Source: Paenibacillus terrigena DSM 21567
GTDB lineage: Bacteria > Bacillota > Bacilli > Paenibacillales > Paenibacillaceae
DNA length: 64,000 nucleotides
Direction: 5' to 3'
NCBI RefSeq assembly: GCF_000374845.1
Contig: NZ_KB895416.1
Span: 372,001-436,000, forward strand
The position numbers and the translations under genes are program-made. Below are positions 61,516-64,000 of this stretch, one piece after another (position 1 is the stretch's first letter; the number at the start of each line of letters is the position of its first letter). The notes beneath the pieces are model-generated. The model was given only the letters and a program-made list of their open reading frames with translations. It searched no databases and had not been told where the DNA came from.

Positions 61516-62310
61516 ATGCCGAAATTGATGATTAACAAGAGAAGCTATTCTGTGAAGGGGGTTTTATTTGATAAGGATGGCACGCTTCTCGACTTTATCA
61601 GTCTTTGGGGATGTTGGAGCGAGTCGTTATACCGGAATTATTCAAGTAAAGTCTTGGCTCTTGCAACGGATGGGGTCATCGATCCTATCTCGGATTTGTG
61701 GGGAACGGTTCATAATGCCGCAGGGCATGTCACTGATTATAATAGAAACGGTCCATTGGCCATGGGATCGATTGGCGATATGCTCGCTATATTAGTATGG
61801 CAAGGCTACCGGCTAGGACTCCCTTGGAGTGAATCCATGCGGTTTGCAAGGGAAAGTAAGCGTCTGGCTGATGAAGAATTGGAACAGGTTCGACCGGCTT
61901 ATCCGTTGCCGGGAGTTATAGACTTTCTGAAGCAATGCCATGATCAAGGCGTGCCAATGGGCATTGTAACGGCTGATGAGACAGCGGAAGCGGAAAAACA
62001 TTTGGAGTGGATGGGCATTCGCCAGTTTTTTAAAGTTATTATCGGGAACGATTTGGTGAAACAGGGAAAGCCTTTTCCAGACATGTTAAATAAGGCTTGC
62101 CTAGAGCTTGGCTTAGCACCGAATCAGGTGGCCTTGATTGGGGATACCAACAGCGATATGCAGATGGGGAAATCCGCAGGAGCTGCAGTCACTATTGGAT
62201 TAATGATGAATAATGCGTCACAATCTAGCGAATACTGGCTCAATGATGCGAATGTACTAGTCTCTTCATACGCTGAACTTCACTTGGAGGAATCCACAGA
62301 TGAAGGGTGA
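61516..62310 (+). CDS. HAD-superfamily hydrolase, phosphatase type
   Basis: A 264-residue soluble HAD-IA enzyme. The nucleophile motif FDKDGTLLDF has D19 and D21; MGIVTADE (motif II region), a conserved lysine in KQGKPFPDM and the acidic motif IGDTNSDM follow. These are phosphatase features. A phosphonoacetaldehyde hydrolase (PhnX) would show a different first motif and a cap lysine, so C-P cleavage is not indicated. AGGAGC precedes ATG 61516. It is the last gene of the transporter operon and may dephosphorylate an imported organophosphate or a downstream metabolite. Confidence 0.85.
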   Translation: MPKLMINKRSYSVKGVLFDKDGTLLDFISLWGCWSESLYRNYSSKVLALATDGVIDPISDLWGTVHNAAGHVTDYNRNGPLAMGSIGDMLAILVWQGYRLGLPWSESMRFARESKRLADEELEQVRPAYPLPGVIDFLKQCHDQGVPMGIVTADETAEAEKHLEWMGIRQFFKVIIGNDLVKQGKPFPDMLNKACLELGLAPNQVALIGDTNSDMQMGKSAGAAVTIGLMMNNASQSSEYWLNDANVLVSSYAELHLEESTDEG

Positions 62311-62354
62311 GGGCGGTATGGGATGGATACAGTTATTATTCGGATAGTTTGCAT

Positions 62355-62397
62355 GGATGAGCTCGATGACCACTTCGTCGATCTCATCCTTTTTTTG
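62355..62397 (+). terminator. Rho-independent terminator after the phosphonate-type operon
   Basis: GGATGAGCTCGA pairs with TCGATCTCATCC, followed by TTTTTTT. Confidence 0.85.
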
Positions 62398-62778
62398 ATA
62401 TGGGGGATTGCAGCCTCATGTTTACAATATAAAAATCTAGATTTTACATGCAATTAACCTATTAATCGCGAGTTTAATGTACAGTAATTTTTGAACAGAC
62501 ATGAAATGAGAGATTATATCATGTGAAAATTTTAATAATAAAAAATATCTTGAACGTAAGTCATAAACGAATCATTCACTTTCGATATGCAAGTTTTTTC
62601 CATAGGGAAGAGAGAATTTGTGGGAGGTGGTGCTTACGGATTGAAATGGCTTTTATTTATCGCATAGTTCGGCTTTGATTGCTGCACACCTATTCGCTAC
62701 GTTCCGTTTTGCTTTTTACTTAATTTTACGAGATTTGAATGGACTCTTAAAAAACATAAAGTATGGAGGTTTTCTGTA
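62398..62778 (+). other. Gene-free leader before the LamG-phosphoesterase gene
   Basis: An AT-rich stretch without an evident gene. A ribosome-like GGGAGGTGG near 62622 precedes only very short frames. The promoter of the next gene probably lies here, but I cannot point to it. Confidence 0.35.
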
Positions 62779-64000
62779 GTGAAAAGAATTTTATCCTTTA
62801 CCCTCGTATTAACGATGATATTCGGTATGGTATCAACCCCTGCAAACGCAGCAAATGATACAGGCAGCGCAAGTGCCAACCCCCTTATTGCATCAATCAA
62901 ATTCGACAATAATTTGAAGGACGATGTAAATCAACAAGATTTGATCGCAAAAGGGAATTATAGTTTTGTAGACGGTATATTACCAGGAACCAAAGCTCTG
63001 CATTTAGAAAGTGGAAACGGCAATTATGTCAGCACGCCGCAAAGCTTGAAATTTGGTGAACAGAGCTTTACCGTATCCTTCTGGTATAAGGGCGACACGA
63101 AAGATAATCAGGTCATCTTATCGAACAAAGATTTTAGTAACGGCTCTAACGCAGGCTGGGCAGTTTACACCTCAGCCAGATCGGTCAAAATGAATATCGG
63201 ATTCCCGACCGCATCAGTGAAGAACATTTCCTTTGGGCGCAACACGTTTGATGCTTCCGATTGGCGTTATGTGACATTTGTTGTAGACAGAGATAAATTG
63301 CTCGCGTCGTTATATATTGATGGTTACAAGATGGATGATACTCCGCTGAGACACGGAGCTTTAGATACATCGAACCCATTGAATATAGGTTCCGACGGAT
63401 TGGGCAACCTCGGCGGCAATGCATTCGATATCGCTGATCTGATGATTTGGAAAGGCGTATTAAGCACTGATGCGGTTCAAGCGAATTATGATAGTTACGC
63501 GGGACATTCAGTAGATATGAAGGCACTTAACGACGCCATATCAGAAGCAAATACAATCATAGCAGGCGGTCTCGGCAGCGGCTTCAGCCAAACCGATTTT
63601 GATTATTTGAACAAGGTTTATAATATGGCCAATACGGTTGCAACAACGCAAAAAGTAAAATTTTATACCCAGGAAACGATCAATTATTACGTCCGTGAAC
63701 TAAACAATGCCATCTTCATTTATCAAAAAAGCAATAAAACATCAACTCCTGCCGATTTAAATATAACTGTGCACAGCGACCCGGAAATCAATGGTCATCC
63801 CGGTTCAAAAGAGAACATAGAAAAAGAGATTAGAAAATCCTTGAGTACATTCCCTCAGTCCGACGTCATGTTGATGCCTGGCGACATTACTGGCGGTAAC
63901 AATGCCAATGAGTATGTGTGGATGGGTTTGATGACGGACGTAGTCAATAAACTTAAAAGTGAGGGCTTATTTGACCATACGAAGTTATATATGGTAAAAG
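62779..64000 (+). CDS. Secreted LamG-domain metallophosphoesterase (partial, cut by window end)
   Basis: GTG 62779 follows GGAGG by 9 bp, and the frame is open for 407 codons to the window edge. A signal peptide ends near TPANAA (about residue 24). A LamG/concanavalin-like domain occupies about 35-245 (SFTVSFWYKGDTKDNQVIL, YIDGYKMDDTPL, LMIWKGVLSTDAVQANYD), then a helical linker of about 85 residues. A calcineurin-like metallophosphatase domain begins near residue 330 (ITVHSDPEINGHPG, VMLMPGDITGG), with the further motifs expected beyond the edge. The first histidine motif is HSDPEI, where D.H is usual. The protein is likely a surface or secreted phosphodiesterase acting on nucleotides, phospholipids or wall phosphate polymers. 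Confidence 0.85.
   Translation, partial: MKRILSFTLVLTMIFGMVSTPANAANDTGSASANPLIASIKFDNNLKDDVNQQDLIAKGNYSFVDGILPGTKALHLESGNGNYVSTPQSLKFGEQSFTVSFWYKGDTKDNQVILSNKDFSNGSNAGWAVYTSARSVKMNIGFPTASVKNISFGRNTFDASDWRYVTFVVDRDKLLASLYIDGYKMDDTPLRHGALDTSNPLNIGSDGLGNLGGNAFDIADLMIWKGVLSTDAVQANYDSYAGHSVDMKALNDAISEANTIIAGGLGSGFSQTDFDYLNKVYNMANTVATTQKVKFYTQETINYYVRELNNAIFIYQKSNKTSTPADLNITVHSDPEINGHPGSKENIEKEIRKSLSTFPQSDVMLMPGDITGGNNANEYVWMGLMTDVVNKLKSEGLFDHTKLYMVK

Noticed and set aside
61516..62310. Phosphonoacetaldehyde hydrolase (PhnX)
   Set aside because: The first motif is FDKDGTLLDF and the lysine pattern is that of HAD phosphatases, not of the Schiff-base phosphonatase.
1..64000. CRISPR arrays, tRNA or rRNA genes, complete insertion sequences
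   Set aside because: No regular direct-repeat/spacer array, cloverleaf sequence, rRNA-like stretch or intact transposase was seen on reading.

Overview
The window looks like a chromosomal segment of a Paenibacillus-type spore-forming Firmicute. The reasons are strong AGGAGG ribosome sites with frequent TTG/GTG starts, an intact pro-sigma-K gene, three YesM/YesN two-component pairs beside Lpl/Ytc-type sugar ABC transporters, very large modular secreted glycosidases with CBM32, Ig-like, cohesin-like and dockerin modules, and stalk-domain (copper amine oxidase N-terminal) proteins. No rRNA, tRNA, CRISPR array or complete insertion sequence is visible.

Layout. 1-2.4 kb: ThuA-like protein and a GH109-like Gfo/Idh/MocA oxidoreductase. 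2.6-9.8 kb: minus-strand response regulator and histidine kinase divergent from a lipoprotein-permease-permease sugar importer; the gap carries paired AAGTCTGAA repeats and a cre-like site. 10.1-11.2 kb: beta-propeller lactonase. 11.2-11.6 kb: short repeats. 11.7-16.9 kb: intact sigK, an AraC regulator divergent from a GH38 alpha-mannosidase, then a decayed partial sigK copy. 17.3-22.2 kb: a 1610-residue secreted GH20 enzyme. 22.3-31.0 kb: a second YesMN/ABC operon with two binding lipoproteins. 31.1-32.7 kb: FAD oxidoreductase. 32.9-34.1 kb: an adenine-type purine riboswitch ahead of an adenosine deaminase.

34.2-40.9 kb (minus strand): a five-gene envelope glycosylation cassette (GT-C transferase, GT2, DUF2304, small EamA/SMR-like membrane protein, secreted stalk-domain protein) next to an OmpR-type two-component system. 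Both upstream regions hold the same three-repeat TTAAG element with identical spacing. 41.1-46.7 kb: an orphan dockerin tail, then a 1692-residue secreted GH95-like enzyme. 46.7-55.5 kb: a minus-strand alpha-galactosidase/ABC operon divergent from a third YesMN pair. 55.5-56.7 kb: an AT-rich, gene-poor stretch with IS3-family and possible sigK debris. 56.7-62.3 kb: a GbsR-like regulator divergent from a 2-aminoethylphosphonate-type ABC transporter and a HAD phosphatase. 62.8 kb to the edge: a secreted LamG-metallophosphoesterase cut by the window end.

Most of the segment serves capture and breakdown of complex glycans. Secreted GH20 and GH95-like enzymes would attack polymers outside the cell, lipoprotein/permease systems would import oligosaccharides, and enzymes without signal peptides (GH38, GH36, GH109-like, ThuA, lactonase) would finish degradation. 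Each importer has its own YesMN sensor pair, and cre-like sites suggest added catabolite control. Functions are inferred from motifs and families; nothing was searched or computed beyond reading the sequence.
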